A stretch of DNA of 64,000 nucleotides from Pseudomonas putida (GCF_002025705.1 NZ_CP018846.1:2967501-3031500); one strand, 5' to 3'. Positions 19,206 through 28,457 are shown, numbered from the stretch's first letter. Notes: generated from the letters alone by a model not told the origin. Numbers and translations: made by a program.

Positions 19206-20402
19206 TTACTTCTGAACGGCGGCGAAGGCTTCGGCAACCCGTTGCAGGTTGGCCGGACGCAGGCCGGACATGCACACCCGGCCGCTGTCGATCAGGTAAA
19301 CGCCGAACTCGTCACGCAGGCGACGCACCTGCTCGACGCTGAAGCCGGTGTAGCTGAACATGCCGCGCTGGCGCAGGAAGAACTGGAAGTCCTGGCCTGG
19401 CAGCAACACCGCCAGGGCATCGACCAGCGCCTGGCGCATGTCGAGGATGCGCTTGCGCATCACTTCCACTTCGGCCGCCCATTGGGCGTTGAGTTCGGCA
19501 TCGCCGAGTACGCCAGCCACCAGCTGGGCACCGAAGTTGGGCGGGCTGGAGTAGTTGCGACGCACAGTGGCCTTGAGCTGGCCGAGCACGCTCTGGGTGG
19601 TGGCTTCGTCGTCGCAGACCACCGACAGGCCCCCTACCCGCTCGCCATACAGCGAGAAGATCTTGGAGAAGGAGTTGCTGACCAGGCACGGCACGCCGGC
19701 ACGGGCCATTTCGCGGATGGCGTAGGCGTCTTCCACCAGGCCTTCACCGAAGCCCTGGTAGGCGATGTCGAGGAACGGGATCAGCTGACGCGCCTTGACC
19801 ACTTCCACCACTTGTTGCCACTGGCCCTGCTCGAGGTCAGCGCCGGTGGGGTTGTGGCAGCACGGGTGCAGCAGCACGATGCTGTTGGCCGGCAGACCCT
19901 GCAGGGCCTGCAGCATGCCGTCGAAGTCGACGCCACGGCTGGCCTGGTCGAAGTACGGGTAGGTGTGCACCTTGAACCCGGCACCTTCGAAGATGGCGCG
20001 GTGGTTGTCCCAGGTCGGGTTGCTGACCCAGACTTCCGACTGCGGGAAGTAACGCTTGAGGAAGTCGGCACCGACTTTCAGTGCGCCGGAGCCGCCAACG
20101 GTCTGCACGGTGGCCACACGCTTGCCGGTCACGGCCGGGTGGTCGGCACCGAACAGCAGCGCCTGGATTGCCTGGCGGTAGCTGGCCAGGCCTTCCATCG
20201 GCAGGTACAGCGAGGCTTCATGGGCCTGGCCGGCGATGCGTTTTTCCACCGCATCCACCGCTGCCAGCTGCGGCACCACACCGGCCTCATCGTAATACAG
20301 GCCGATACTCAGGTTGACCTTGTCGGCGCGCGGGTCGGCCTTGAAGGTTTCCATCAACGAGAGGATCGGGTCGCCGGCATAGGCATCGACATGTTTGAAC
20401 AC
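19206..20402 (-). CDS. amaC: Aromatic/aspartate-type aminotransferase (AmaC-like)
   Basis: A 398-residue subgroup I-alpha aminotransferase of the AspC/TyrB type. It has [28 protein letters not shown] and the PLP lysine at residue 247 in [16 protein letters not shown], with the C-terminal substrate-arginine region near GRVCMSGL. In P. putida the enzyme at this position next to dpkA was named AmaC and linked to D-lysine metabolism (recall); in other species TyrB acts on tyrosine and phenylalanine. It follows dpkA by 116 bases on the same strand, consistent with one operon. The context supports a lysine-related role, but an aromatic role cannot be excluded. Confidence 0.85.
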   Translation of the reverse strand: MFKHVDAYAGDPILSLMETFKADPRADKVNLSIGLYYDEAGVVPQLAAVDAVEKRIAGQAHEASLYLPMEGLASYRQAIQALLFGADHPAVTGKRVATVQTVGGSGALKVGADFLKRYFPQSEVWVSNPTWDNHRAIFEGAGFKVHTYPYFDQASRGVDFDGMLQALQGLPANSIVLLHPCCHNPTGADLEQGQWQQVVEVVKARQLIPFLDIAYQGFGEGLVEDAYAIREMARAGVPCLVSNSFSKIFSLYGERVGGLSVVCDDEATTQSVLGQLKATVRRNYSSPPNFGAQLVAGVLGDAELNAQWAAEVEVMRKRILDMRQALVDALAVLLPGQDFQFFLRQRGMFSYTGFSVEQVRRLRDEFGVYLIDSGRVCMSGLRPANLQRVAEAFAAVQK

Positions 20403-20518
20403 AGCGTGCAGCTCCTTGGATCAGGACAGTTCGGAAAGACTGCCCTGAGGATACCCGGAGTCGGGCCCAAGGAACATCACATAAGTGCAAGGTTGTCTAT
20501 GCAACTTTGCACAACGGC

Positions 20519-21544
20519 TCAACCCAGCAGCGCTTGCAGGCCCTGCAGCTCCTGTTCGGTCAACGCCACCCCTTGCCGCTCAGCCACCTCCCGCTCGCGG
20601 TAGCGACGCTCGCCTGGCATCCGCGATAGCCCTGCGGCTTGCATGTGCTCGACCAGTTCGCGGCTGCGTTGGGCAAACCGGTCACCCTCAGCCTTGCTCG
20701 GGTCGATGACGATGAGCAGTTGCCCGGTCCAGGGCGTCTTCGCCCCCGGGTGCCCCGACCAGTCGAACTCCCAGGAGAAGTGCCCGCCGGTCAGCGCCGC
20801 CGCCAGCAACTCGACCATCATCGACAGCGCCGAGCCCTTGTGCCCGCCAAACGGCAACAACGCGCCGCCCTCCAGAATGGCCTTGGGGTCGGTAGTCGGC
20901 AGGCCTTGGGCATCCACGCCCATGCCTTCGGGCAACAGCTGCCCGGCACGCGCGGCGATCTGCACGTCGCCATGGGCCATGGCGCTGGTGGCCATGTCGA
21001 AGACAATCGGATCATGCCCCGCGCACGGTGCGGCGAAGGCGATGGGGTTGGTGCCGAACAACGGTTTGCGCGCACCGTGCGGCACCACGCAGGTCATGCT
21101 GTTGACCACGCTCAGCGCCACCAGGCCTTCATCTGCAAACGGCTCGACGTCAGGCCACAGTGCGGCGAAATGGTGCGAGTTGTGGATCGCCAGCACGGCG
21201 ATGCCGGCGCTGCGGGCCTTTTCCACCAGCAACCCACGCGCCGCTGCCAGGGCGGGCTGGGCGAAGCCACCGGCGGCATCCACGCGCACGTAGCCTGGCG
21301 CCACATCGGTCACCTGTGGCGTGGCACGCCCATCGACCCAGCCACTGGCCAGGGTCGAAACATAACCGGGAATACGAAACACGCCGTGGCTATGGGCGCC
21401 GTCGCGCTGGGCACTGGTGCAGTTGTGGGCAAGCACGGTGGCTACCGCTTCGCTGCAGCCGTGGCGCTGGAAGATTGCTTGCAGCAGCCGCTGCAGTTCG
21501 GCGAAAGGCACACGCACGAGCGGGCTGGTGGAAGGTGCGGACAT
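20519..21544 (-). CDS. dpkA: Delta1-piperideine-2-carboxylate / pyrroline-2-carboxylate reductase
   Basis: A 341-residue member of the malate/L-lactate dehydrogenase (Ldh_2) fold, distinct from Rossmann dehydrogenases. Conserved parts are the N-terminal helix with HNCTSAQRDGAHSHGVFRIP, the AIHNSHHFAAL region, NPIAFAAP and LLPFGGHKGSALSMMVEL. DpkA reduces piperideine-2-carboxylate, formed from D-lysine, to L-pipecolate with NADPH. Adjacency to a D-amino acid dehydrogenase and a basic amino acid ABC transporter supports this specificity over malate or ureidoglycolate. It is divergent from the RpiR regulator. Confidence 0.9.
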   Translation of the reverse strand: MSAPSTSPLVRVPFAELQRLLQAIFQRHGCSEAVATVLAHNCTSAQRDGAHSHGVFRIPGYVSTLASGWVDGRATPQVTDVAPGYVRVDAAGGFAQPALAAARGLLVEKARSAGIAVLAIHNSHHFAALWPDVEPFADEGLVALSVVNSMTCVVPHGARKPLFGTNPIAFAAPCAGHDPIVFDMATSAMAHGDVQIAARAGQLLPEGMGVDAQGLPTTDPKAILEGGALLPFGGHKGSALSMMVELLAAALTGGHFSWEFDWSGHPGAKTPWTGQLLIVIDPSKAEGDRFAQRSRELVEHMQAAGLSRMPGERRYREREVAERQGVALTEQELQGLQALLG

Positions 21545-21609
21545 CTGTAGCTCCTTTTTTGGAATTGGAATGGCAACAGCGTGTGCAACGACAAAAACTT
21601 TCCGATAAG

Positions 21610-21625
21610 TGACAGCTATCTGTCA
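21610..21625. promoter_or_regulatory. Candidate RpiR operator between dpkA and its regulator
   Basis: TGACAG-CTAT-CTGTCA is a perfect 6-bp inverted repeat lying between the divergent dpkA and rpiR-type genes, with a further half-site (ATGACAG) about 13 bases downstream. Its place suggests binding by the RpiR protein; this is inference. Confidence 0.5.
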
Positions 21626-21701
21626 ATTGTTGACGCCATGACAGAAAACAGCCATTTTCTACTCCACGCCTCCCCCCGGAGGCACAGAGGGAGCAGCCTG
21701 C

Positions 21702-22574
21702 ATGAGTCAACCGATCAAGCAACGCCTGGAAAACAGCCTGCAAGGGGCCGCCGCCTCAGGCCGCAAGATCGCCAGCTACATGCTCGCCAACCTGCACGAA
21801 CTGCCGTTCCAGACCTCGGCCAGCATTGCTGCCAAGCTGGGTGTCAGCGAGTCCAGCGTCGGTCGCTTCTGCCGCTCCCTCGGTTATGCCCATCTCAAGG
21901 CGCTCAAGCAAGACCTGCAGAGTGACCTGGGCGACGGGCCATGGCTGATGGGTGATCGCCTGCAAGAATATCGCCAGAACGAGGACGTCAGCGACAACGC
22001 CGGCAGCCTGGAGCTGGAAATGGCAGCCCTGGTGCGTGTCCACGAATACCGCCAGAGCGGCGCCTGGCACGCCGTGGCAAAGCGCCTGGCGGAAAAGCCG
22101 CGGGTGTGCATCGCCGGCTTCCAGACCGAGCGCGGCATCGCCATGTGCATGAGCCACCTGCTGCAATACCTGCGCGAGGGCGTGCAACTGGTCGATGGCA
22201 GCGCCGGGCACTTCGGCGACGTGCTGCTCGGCCGCAGCGAGGACACCACCCTGGTGGTGTTCGAAGCCCGCCGCTATTCACGCCATGCCCTGCAGCTGTG
22301 CCAGAAGGCACGTGCCGCCGGCATCCCGGTCACGCTGGTGACCGACACCTTCTGCGACTGGGCCGATGCCCATGCCGACGAAGTGTTCCGCATCCCCACC
22401 GAATTCAATCTGTTCTGGGAATCCACCGCGACCATGCTGTCGTGGGTGCACCTGATGGTCAACGAGGTCTGCAAGAAGCTCGGGCCTGATGTTGAAAAAC
22501 GCTTGGAAGCGACTGCCGCTCTACATAACGAGTTCGTCGGCTACACCTCGTGGCCCGCGGGCAAACAACAATAG
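21702..22574 (+). CDS. RpiR/HexR family transcriptional regulator
   Basis: A 290-residue regulator with an N-terminal RpiR-type helix-turn-helix (LPFQTSASIAAKLGVSESSV, then GRFCRSLGYAHLKALKQDL) and a C-terminal SIS-like domain (VCIAGFQTERGIAMCMSHLL; LVVFEARRYSRHALQLCQKA). SIS domains usually bind phospho-sugars, but members of this group also control amino acid genes. It heads the plus-strand run of transporter and amaD genes and is divergent from dpkA/amaC, so it probably controls the whole lysine module. A GAGGGA ribosome site precedes the ATG. Confidence 0.85.
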   Translation: MSQPIKQRLENSLQGAAASGRKIASYMLANLHELPFQTSASIAAKLGVSESSVGRFCRSLGYAHLKALKQDLQSDLGDGPWLMGDRLQEYRQNEDVSDNAGSLELEMAALVRVHEYRQSGAWHAVAKRLAEKPRVCIAGFQTERGIAMCMSHLLQYLREGVQLVDGSAGHFGDVLLGRSEDTTLVVFEARRYSRHALQLCQKARAAGIPVTLVTDTFCDWADAHADEVFRIPTEFNLFWESTATMLSWVHLMVNEVCKKLGPDVEKRLEATAALHNEFVGYTSWPAGKQQ

Positions 22575-22595
22575 CAAGAGTGCAAGAGGTGCGAG

Positions 22596-23348
22596 ATGAA
22601 CAAGACCATGGCCATGCTGGGTGCGTGCGCTTTGCTGCTGGCAGGCAATGCCAGTGCCGAAACCCTGCGCTTCGCCACCGAAGGTGCCTACCCGCCCTTC
22701 AACTATGTCGATGCCGATAACCAGCTGCACGGCTTCGACATCGATATCACCCATGCCCTGTGCGAACAGATGAAGGTCGAATGCACCCTGGTCGCCCAGG
22801 ACTGGGAAGGCATCATCCCGGCGCTGATGGCGCGCAAGTACGATGCCGTGGTGGCGTCGATGATCGACACCGAGGAGCGGCGCAAGAAGATCGCCTTCAC
22901 CGATCACTACTACCGCACTCCGCTGACCGTCGCCGTGGCCAAGGACAGCAAGATCAGCGACGCCCAGACCCGCTTCGACGGCTATACCGTTGGCGCCCAG
23001 TCGTCCTCGACCCAGGCCATCTATGCCGAAGACGTGTACGCCAAGGCCGGCGCCGACGTGAAGCTGTATCCGACCATGGACGAGGCCAACGCCGACCTCG
23101 CCGCCGGCCGCCTGGACGGGGTGATCGCCGACAAGTTCCCGCTGCACGAGTGGATGAACAAGAACGGCGGTGACTGCTGCAAGATCCTCGGCGATGTAGC
23201 CGACACCAAGGCCGACGCCGCCATTGCCGTGCGCAAGGACGACGACGCCCTGCGCCAGCGGCTGAACACCGCACTGGCCGCGATCGTCGCCAACGGCACC
23301 TACCAGAAGATCGCCAGCAAGTACTTTGCCTTCGATATCTACAACTGA
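22596..23348 (+). CDS. Periplasmic basic/polar amino acid-binding protein of ABC transporter
   Basis: A 250-residue SBP_bac_3 protein. A signal peptide ends at AGNASA, and the mature part starts ETLRFATEGAYPPFNYVDAD, the standard opening of the Lys/Arg/Orn/His binding family. The conserved CEQMKVECTLVAQDWEGIIP segment and VVASMIDTEERRKKIAFTDH follow. It starts 21 bases after the regulator and is separated from its permeases by a 304-base repeat region. Lysine or D-lysine is the likely ligand from context. Confidence 0.85.
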   Translation: MNKTMAMLGACALLLAGNASAETLRFATEGAYPPFNYVDADNQLHGFDIDITHALCEQMKVECTLVAQDWEGIIPALMARKYDAVVASMIDTEERRKKIAFTDHYYRTPLTVAVAKDSKISDAQTRFDGYTVGAQSSSTQAIYAEDVYAKAGADVKLYPTMDEANADLAAGRLDGVIADKFPLHEWMNKNGGDCCKILGDVADTKADAAIAVRKDDDALRQRLNTALAAIVANGTYQKIASKYFAFDIYN

Positions 23349-23383
23349 TCTTCGGAAAACTGCGCAATTTTTGCAGGAGCGCC

Positions 23384-23592
23384 TGTGGGAGCGGTTTGTG
23401 GGAGCGGCCTGTGGGAGCGGCCTGTGGGAGCGGCCTGTGGGAGCGGCCTGTGGGAGCGGCCTGTGGGAGCGGCCTGTGGGAGCGGCCTTGCGTCGCGAAA
23501 GGGCTGCGTAGCGGCCCCAGGATTTACGCAGCAGCACAGATAGCCGGGGCCGCGTTGCGGCCCATTCGCGACGCAAGGCCGCTCCCACACAA
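23384..23592. repeat. 13-bp tandem repeat array fused to a REP element
   Basis: Eight head-to-tail 13-base units run from 23384 to 23487: the first reads TGTGGGAGCGGTT, the other seven TGTGGGAGCGGCC without change. The last unit is the left arm of an ordinary REP pair (then TTGCGTCGCGAAAGGG), whose single right arm (TTCGCGACGCAAGGCCGCTC then CCACA) ends near 23590. Short CACAAAGCA repeats follow to about 23618. The array sits in the 304-base gap between the binding-protein gene and its permeases, inside the presumed operon. Nothing else is visible in the gap. Confidence 0.9.
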
Positions 23593-23652
23593 AGCACACA
23601 AAGCACACACAAAGCACTCTCAGAGACCGCATTACCCGACAAGGGGTTCGTC

Positions 23653-24372
23653 ATGCTCGATCAATTGTCCTTGCTGTCCTTCGCCAGCGGAGGCTGGGGC
23701 CAGGCGTTGCTGGCCGGCGCGCTGGTTACCGTTTCCCTGGCCCTGGCCTGCCTGCCCATCGGCCTGCCACTGGGCCTGGCGGTCGCCCTGGCGGCACGCT
23801 CGCGCAAGCGCTTGCCACGCGCCTGGGCTACCACGTTCTCCACCGTGTTCCGCGGCCTGCCCGAGCTGCTGACCTTGCTGATCATCTATTACGGCTGCCA
23901 GATCGCCGCGCAGAAGCTGCTGGCGGCGATGGGTTATGAAGGCGAATTCCTGATCAATACCTTCCTGGCCGCGATGATCGCCTTCAGCCTGGTCTTCGCG
24001 GCGTTCTCCAGCGAAATCTGGCTGGCAGCGTTCAAGACCCTGCCCAAAGGGCAACTGGAGGCCTGCTCGGCCCTGGGCCTGAGCAAGCGCACCGGGTTCT
24101 TCAAGGTGGTGCTGCCGCAACTGACCCGCATCGCCCTGCCAGGGCTGTCGAACAACTGGCTGTCACTGCTCAAGGACACCTCGCTGGTGTCGACCATCTC
24201 GCTGGTCGACCTGATGCGCCAGACCAACCTGGCGGTCAGCGTGACCAAGGAGCCGATGTTCTTCTATGGCGTCGCCTGCCTCGGTTACCTGCTGTTTTCG
24301 GCTGCCTCGGGACGGGTGTTCGCCTATATCGAGCGCCGTAGCAACCGCCACCTGCAAGGAGCACGCGCATGA
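23653..24372 (+). CDS. ABC transporter permease, HisQ-type
   Basis: A 239-residue polar amino acid permease with about five helices. The EAA-type cytoplasmic loop that contacts the ATPase is visible (LEACSALGLSKRTGFFKVVL followed by PQ). It has a good ribosome site (AAGGGG) and overlaps the next permease by an ATGA. It pairs with that permease to form the membrane channel of the importer. Confidence 0.88.
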   Translation: MLDQLSLLSFASGGWGQALLAGALVTVSLALACLPIGLPLGLAVALAARSRKRLPRAWATTFSTVFRGLPELLTLLIIYYGCQIAAQKLLAAMGYEGEFLINTFLAAMIAFSLVFAAFSSEIWLAAFKTLPKGQLEACSALGLSKRTGFFKVVLPQLTRIALPGLSNNWLSLLKDTSLVSTISLVDLMRQTNLAVSVTKEPMFFYGVACLGYLLFSAASGRVFAYIERRSNRHLQGARA

Positions 24373-25079
24373 GTGCCGAACAACTGCTGGGCCTGGTGCT
24401 CGACCCGGACCTGCTGGACCGCTACGGCCCGCGCTTCGTCGATGGCCTGCTGGTGACTGCCAAGCTGGTGGCGATCTCCTTCAGCCTGGGCGCCGTGCTT
24501 GGTCTGCTGCTGGCCCTGGCGCGCCTGTCGCGCCATCAGCTGCTGCAGCGCATGGCGGCTGGCTACATCTACTTCTTCCGCGGCTCGCCACTGCTGGCAC
24601 AGCTGTTTCTGCTGTATTACGGCCTGGGTTCGCTCAAGGGCTTCTGGCAGGACGTCGGCCTCTGGTGGTTCTTCCGGGAAGCCTGGTTCTGCACCTTGCT
24701 GGCGTTCACCCTGAACACCGCCGCCTACCAGGCCGAGATCTTCCGCGGCAGCCTGATGGCCGTCGCGCCGGGCCAGTACGAAGCGGCACGCGCGCTGAAC
24801 CTGAAGCGCTCGACCACCTTCTTCAAGGTGATCCTGCCGCAATCGTTGCTGGTGGCCATCGGCCCGCTGGGCAACGAGCTGATCCTGATGATCAAGGCCA
24901 GCGCCATCGCGTCCCTGGTGACCATCTATGACCTGATGGGCGTGACCAAACTGGCGTTCTCGCGCAGTTTCGACTTCCAGATCTACCTGTGGGCCGCGGT
25001 GCTCTACCTGCTGATCGTCGAACTGGTACGGCGCTTGCTCAAACACCTGGAAGCCCGCCTGGGCCGCCACCTGAACTGA
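24369..25079 (+). CDS. ABC transporter permease, HisM-type
   Basis: A 236-residue second permease of the same importer. It carries the EAA loop (YEAARALNLKRSTTFFKVIL followed by PQ) and YIYFFRGSPLLAQLFLLYYG, typical of HisM/GlnP permeases. The start codon overlaps the first permease stop, giving translational coupling, and amaD follows after 15 bases. Confidence 0.88.
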   Translation: MSAEQLLGLVLDPDLLDRYGPRFVDGLLVTAKLVAISFSLGAVLGLLLALARLSRHQLLQRMAAGYIYFFRGSPLLAQLFLLYYGLGSLKGFWQDVGLWWFFREAWFCTLLAFTLNTAAYQAEIFRGSLMAVAPGQYEAARALNLKRSTTFFKVILPQSLLVAIGPLGNELILMIKASAIASLVTIYDLMGVTKLAFSRSFDFQIYLWAAVLYLLIVELVRRLLKHLEARLGRHLN

Positions 25080-25094
25080 CCGAAGGATACATCC

Positions 25095-26339
25095 ATGCAT
25101 TGCCAGACCCTTGTTCTTGGCGCCGGCATCGTCGGCGTCAGCACCGCATTGCACCTGCAGGCTCGCGGGCGCCAGGTGATCCTGATCGACCGTGACGACC
25201 CTGGTAGCGGCACCAGCCATGGCAACGCCGGGCTGATCGAGCGCTCAAGCGTGATCCCCTATGCCTTCCCCCGGCAGTTTGGTGCCTTGCTGCGCTATGG
25301 CCTGAACCGCCAGCCAGATGTGCGCTACAGCCTGCTGCACCTGCCCAAGGCGGCACCGTGGCTGCTGCGCTATTGGCGACAGTCGGCGCCCGGGCGCCTG
25401 GCCGGGGCGGCGGCCGACATGCTGCCGCTGGTGCAACGCAGCGTCGAGGAACACGATGCGCTGATCCAGGCGGCCGGCCTTGAAGGGCTGATCCAGGCCA
25501 AGGGCTGGATCGAGGTGTATCGCGACCCGGCGCTGTTCGAACAGGCCAAGGCCGAGCTCAAGGGCCTCGCCCGCTATGGCCTGCAATACGAAATCCTCGA
25601 ACGCGGCCAACTGCAGGCACGCGAGCATCAGCTCGACAGTGCCGTGGTCGGCGGCATCCACTGGCTCGACCCGAAGACCGTCAACAACCCGGGCGCCCTT
25701 ACCCGTGGCTATGCCGCCCTGTTCGTGCAGCGTGGCGGGCAGTTCCTGCATGGCGATGCGCGCAGCCTGCGCCAGGCGGGCAGCCAGTGGCAGGTCGACA
25801 GCCAGCGCGGGCCGATTACCGCCGACGAGGTGGTGGCCTGCCTGGGCCCGCAGTCGGGCGAGCTTTACGAGCGCTTGGGCTACCGGATTCCGCTGGGCAT
25901 CAAGCGCGGTTACCACATGCACTACGCCACCCGCGACGGCGCGCAGCTGCAGCATTCGATCTGCGACACCCAGGGCGGCTATGTACTGGCCCCCATGGCC
26001 CGCGGCGTGCGCCTGACCACCGGTATCGAGTTTGCCGCCAGCGACGCGCCGGGCAACGAAATCCAGCTCAAGCGTTGCGAGGCCCTGGCCCGCAAGCTGT
26101 TCCCGGCCCTTGGCGAGCGCCTCGATGACAAACCTTGGCTCGGCCGCCGGCCGTGCCTGCCCGACATGCGCCCGGTGATCGGCCCGGCGCCCCGGCACAA
26201 AGGCCTGTGGTTCAACTTCGGCCACGCCCACCACGGCCTCACCCTCGGCCCGGTCAGCGGCCGCCTGGTGGCCGAGCTGCTTACCGGCGAACACCCCTTC
26301 ACCGACCCTGCGCCCTACAGCGCGGCACGTTTCGACTGA
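25095..26339 (+). CDS. amaD: FAD-dependent D-amino acid dehydrogenase (DadA/AmaD-like)
   Basis: A 414-residue DAO-family flavoprotein. The N-terminal Rossmann motif is VLGAGIVGVSTALHL and the second FAD region is DRDDPGSGTSHGNAGLIERS. The C-terminal part has GHAHHGLTLGPVSGRLVAEL, typical of DadA. D-amino acid dehydrogenases oxidise D-amino acids to 2-oxo acids and pass electrons to the membrane quinone pool. With D-lysine the product cyclises to piperideine-2-carboxylate, the substrate of DpkA encoded 4 kb away. Embedding within the ABC importer genes argues for an imported D-amino acid rather than cell-wall D-alanine. Confidence 0.87.
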   Translation: MHCQTLVLGAGIVGVSTALHLQARGRQVILIDRDDPGSGTSHGNAGLIERSSVIPYAFPRQFGALLRYGLNRQPDVRYSLLHLPKAAPWLLRYWRQSAPGRLAGAAADMLPLVQRSVEEHDALIQAAGLEGLIQAKGWIEVYRDPALFEQAKAELKGLARYGLQYEILERGQLQAREHQLDSAVVGGIHWLDPKTVNNPGALTRGYAALFVQRGGQFLHGDARSLRQAGSQWQVDSQRGPITADEVVACLGPQSGELYERLGYRIPLGIKRGYHMHYATRDGAQLQHSICDTQGGYVLAPMARGVRLTTGIEFAASDAPGNEIQLKRCEALARKLFPALGERLDDKPWLGRRPCLPDMRPVIGPAPRHKGLWFNFGHAHHGLTLGPVSGRLVAELLTGEHPFTDPAPYSAARFD

Positions 26340-26361
26340 CACCCAGCGGGAGAACAACAAC

Positions 26362-27144
26362 ATGACCGCCCCCATGAGCGTTGCCAGCCTTGCCCCCGAA
26401 CCCGACCCACGCCCGGAGCTGATCCGCATCGAGGGCCTGAACAAGCACTATGGCGCCTTCCATGTGCTGCGCGACATCGATCTGCAGGTGCGCGAAGGCG
26501 AGCGCATTGTGTTGTGTGGCCCGTCCGGCTCGGGCAAGTCGACGCTGATCCGTTGCATCAACCGCCTGGAGATCGCCCAGCAAGGCAGCATCCAGGTCGC
26601 TGGCACCGACCTGGCGGCCAACACGCGCCAGGCGGCCCAGGTACGCAGCGAGATCGGCATGGTGTTCCAGCACTTCAACCTGTTCCCGCACATGAGCGTG
26701 CTCGACAACTGCCTACTGGCGCCCACCAGCGTACGCGGCCTGTCGCGCAAGGACGCCGAGGAACGGGCGCGCATGTACCTGAGCAAGGTCGGCATCGAGA
26801 GCCAGGCGCACAAGTACCCCAGCCAGTTGTCCGGCGGCCAGCAGCAACGCGTGGCGATTGCCCGGGCGCTGTGCATGAAGCCGCGGATCATGTTGTTCGA
26901 TGAGCCGACCTCGGCACTCGACCCAGAGATGGTTGCCGAGGTGCTGGACGTGCTGGTGCAGCTGGCCGGCACCGGCATGACCATGCTCTGCGTCACCCAT
27001 GAAATGGGCTTTGCCCGCCAGGTGGCGGAACGGGTGTTGTTCCTCGAGGGCGGGCAGATCATCGAGGATAGCCCGCCCGAGGTATTCTTCAGCCAGCCGC
27101 GCACCGCGCGGGCCAAGGCCTTCCTCGCGCAGATACTGCACTGA
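26362..27144 (+). CDS. Amino acid ABC transporter ATP-binding protein
   Basis: A 260-residue GlnQ/HisP-type ATPase. Walker A is GPSGSGKST, the Q-loop region is MVFQHFNLFPHMSV, the signature is LSGGQQQR, Walker B is IMLFDEPTSALD and the H-loop is CVTHEMGF. It completes the importer with the two permeases and binding protein upstream, although amaD lies between them. The N-terminal ~20 residues before IRIEGLNKHYG are an extra tail. Confidence 0.92.
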   Translation: MTAPMSVASLAPEPDPRPELIRIEGLNKHYGAFHVLRDIDLQVREGERIVLCGPSGSGKSTLIRCINRLEIAQQGSIQVAGTDLAANTRQAAQVRSEIGMVFQHFNLFPHMSVLDNCLLAPTSVRGLSRKDAEERARMYLSKVGIESQAHKYPSQLSGGQQQRVAIARALCMKPRIMLFDEPTSALDPEMVAEVLDVLVQLAGTGMTMLCVTHEMGFARQVAERVLFLEGGQIIEDSPPEVFFSQPRTARAKAFLAQILH

Positions 27145-27150
27145 GCCGCC

Positions 27151-27174
27151 GATCATTGCAGCGCTGCAATGATC
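27151..27174. other. 24-base perfect palindrome after the ABC ATPase gene
   Basis: Half-site GATCATTGCAGC is followed directly by its exact inverse, seven bases after the ATPase stop codon. No T-run follows on either strand, so it is either a weak terminator or a protein-binding site. A second hairpin (AACCCTTGC at 27215-27223 with GCAAGGGTT at 27236-27244) lies 40 bases further on. The rest of the 297-base gap to the amidotransferase gene shows no gene. Confidence 0.6.
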
Positions 27175-27441
27175 CAACTGCGTCGTTAAATATAATTGAC
27201 CTTACCCCCTGCCAAACCCTTGCCGGCTCAGGCTCGCAAGGGTTCAGCCCCCGTATTTCGGCGCCTTAACCGCTTTTTGCTCGTTTGACATATCGAACGG
27301 CTCTGGCAAGCTATCTACAAGCCCCGACCGGAATCGTCCACTGACGAGCCGGCAGTGCTCGGGACTTCAGGTAGCACATCTAGGCCAAGGGCCGTGCACC
27401 TGCACAACAACGACAGGCAGAGCCCTGTCATAAGGTGACAT

Positions 27442-28251
27442 ATGTCCAACAGCAACATTGGCAACAAGCAACCTTCCCTGCGCAAACCCGTCGTCCTGAT
27501 GACCATGGGCAGCCAAGAGCGCAAAGGCCATGACTATCAGGTCATGACCCACAAATACATCACTCCGCTGGTCGACTTCGCCGATTGCGTCCCGGTACTG
27601 GTGCCCACCTGCTGTGGCATCGAAGACCTCGAGACCTATCTGGACATGGCCGACGGCGTGTACCTGACCGGTGCTGGCAGCAACATCGAGCCAAGCCTGT
27701 ACGGCCAGGAAAACCAGACCCCGGGCAAAGGCCAGGACGTCAACCGCGACCTGTTCGACATCCCGCTGGTCAAGGCAGCGCTCAAGCGCGGCCTGCCAAT
27801 CTTCGGCATCTGCCGTGGCATGCAGGAAATCAACGTTGCCCTGGGTGGCGACATCTACCAGAAGGTCTACGCCGAACCTGGCTTCAACGACCACCGGGAA
27901 AACCCGGAAGATCCGGTCGATGTGCAGTACGCCCAGGTGCATGGTGTGAAGATCAAGCCGGGCAGCTGGCTGCGTGAAACCCTGGGCACCGACGAGATCC
28001 GCGTGAACTCGCTGCACGGCCAGGGCCTGCGCAAACTGGGCGCCGGCATCGAGCCGATCGCCCACGCCGAAGACGGCCTGGTCGAGGCTATCCACGCCCC
28101 GAGCATCTCGCCGTTCCTGTTTGCCGTGCAGTGGCACCCGGAATGGCAAGCGGCGAAGAACCCTGATTCGATCAAGATCTTCCAGGCCTTCGGCGATGCC
28201 TGCCGCGCACAAGTGCGCAAAAGCCAGATCAAGCGCCAACAGGCCGCCTGA
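27442..28251 (+). CDS. Class I glutamine amidotransferase-like hydrolase (peptidase C26, PuuD-like)
   Basis: A 269-residue protein of the gamma-glutamyl hydrolase group. The nucleophile cysteine is in LPIFGICRGMQEINVALGG, the catalytic histidine and glutamate in FAVQWHPEW, and an ADGVYLTGAGSNIEPSLYG segment precedes them. PuuD hydrolyses gamma-glutamyl-GABA; related enzymes act on other gamma-glutamylated amines. An AAGGTG ribosome site lies before the ATG. It follows the lysine module but has its own upstream region. A gamma-glutamyl derivative of a lysine breakdown product is a possible substrate, by inference only. Confidence 0.82.
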   Translation: MSNSNIGNKQPSLRKPVVLMTMGSQERKGHDYQVMTHKYITPLVDFADCVPVLVPTCCGIEDLETYLDMADGVYLTGAGSNIEPSLYGQENQTPGKGQDVNRDLFDIPLVKAALKRGLPIFGICRGMQEINVALGGDIYQKVYAEPGFNDHRENPEDPVDVQYAQVHGVKIKPGSWLRETLGTDEIRVNSLHGQGLRKLGAGIEPIAHAEDGLVEAIHAPSISPFLFAVQWHPEWQAAKNPDSIKIFQAFGDACRAQVRKSQIKRQQAA

Positions 28252-28457
28252 TAGCCGGTTTCAGCTTCGTTAGCTTTGATCGCGGGGCGGCGCAAGGTCG
28301 CCCCCGCTTCCCCGGTCACCCTCTGCTGGTCCCAGAACACTTCCCGTGGAAGCGGGCGGCGGGCTTGTGCCTGTCTCCGCGATCGTTTTTTTCCTTCCCT
28401 TCATAAGAGATACGATGACTGCTTTGTGGTTGTCGTAGGATCTTCTGCGCCTGGGAG

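Noticed and set aside
23384..23487. Possible CRISPR array
   Set aside because: The 13-base units are directly adjacent with no spacers, and the unit equals a REP arm. There are no cas genes.
23396..23872. Open frame over the tandem repeat (repeating WERPVGAACGSGL pattern)
   Set aside because: It only translates the 13-base repeat and runs into the permease gene in another frame; it has no ribosome site.
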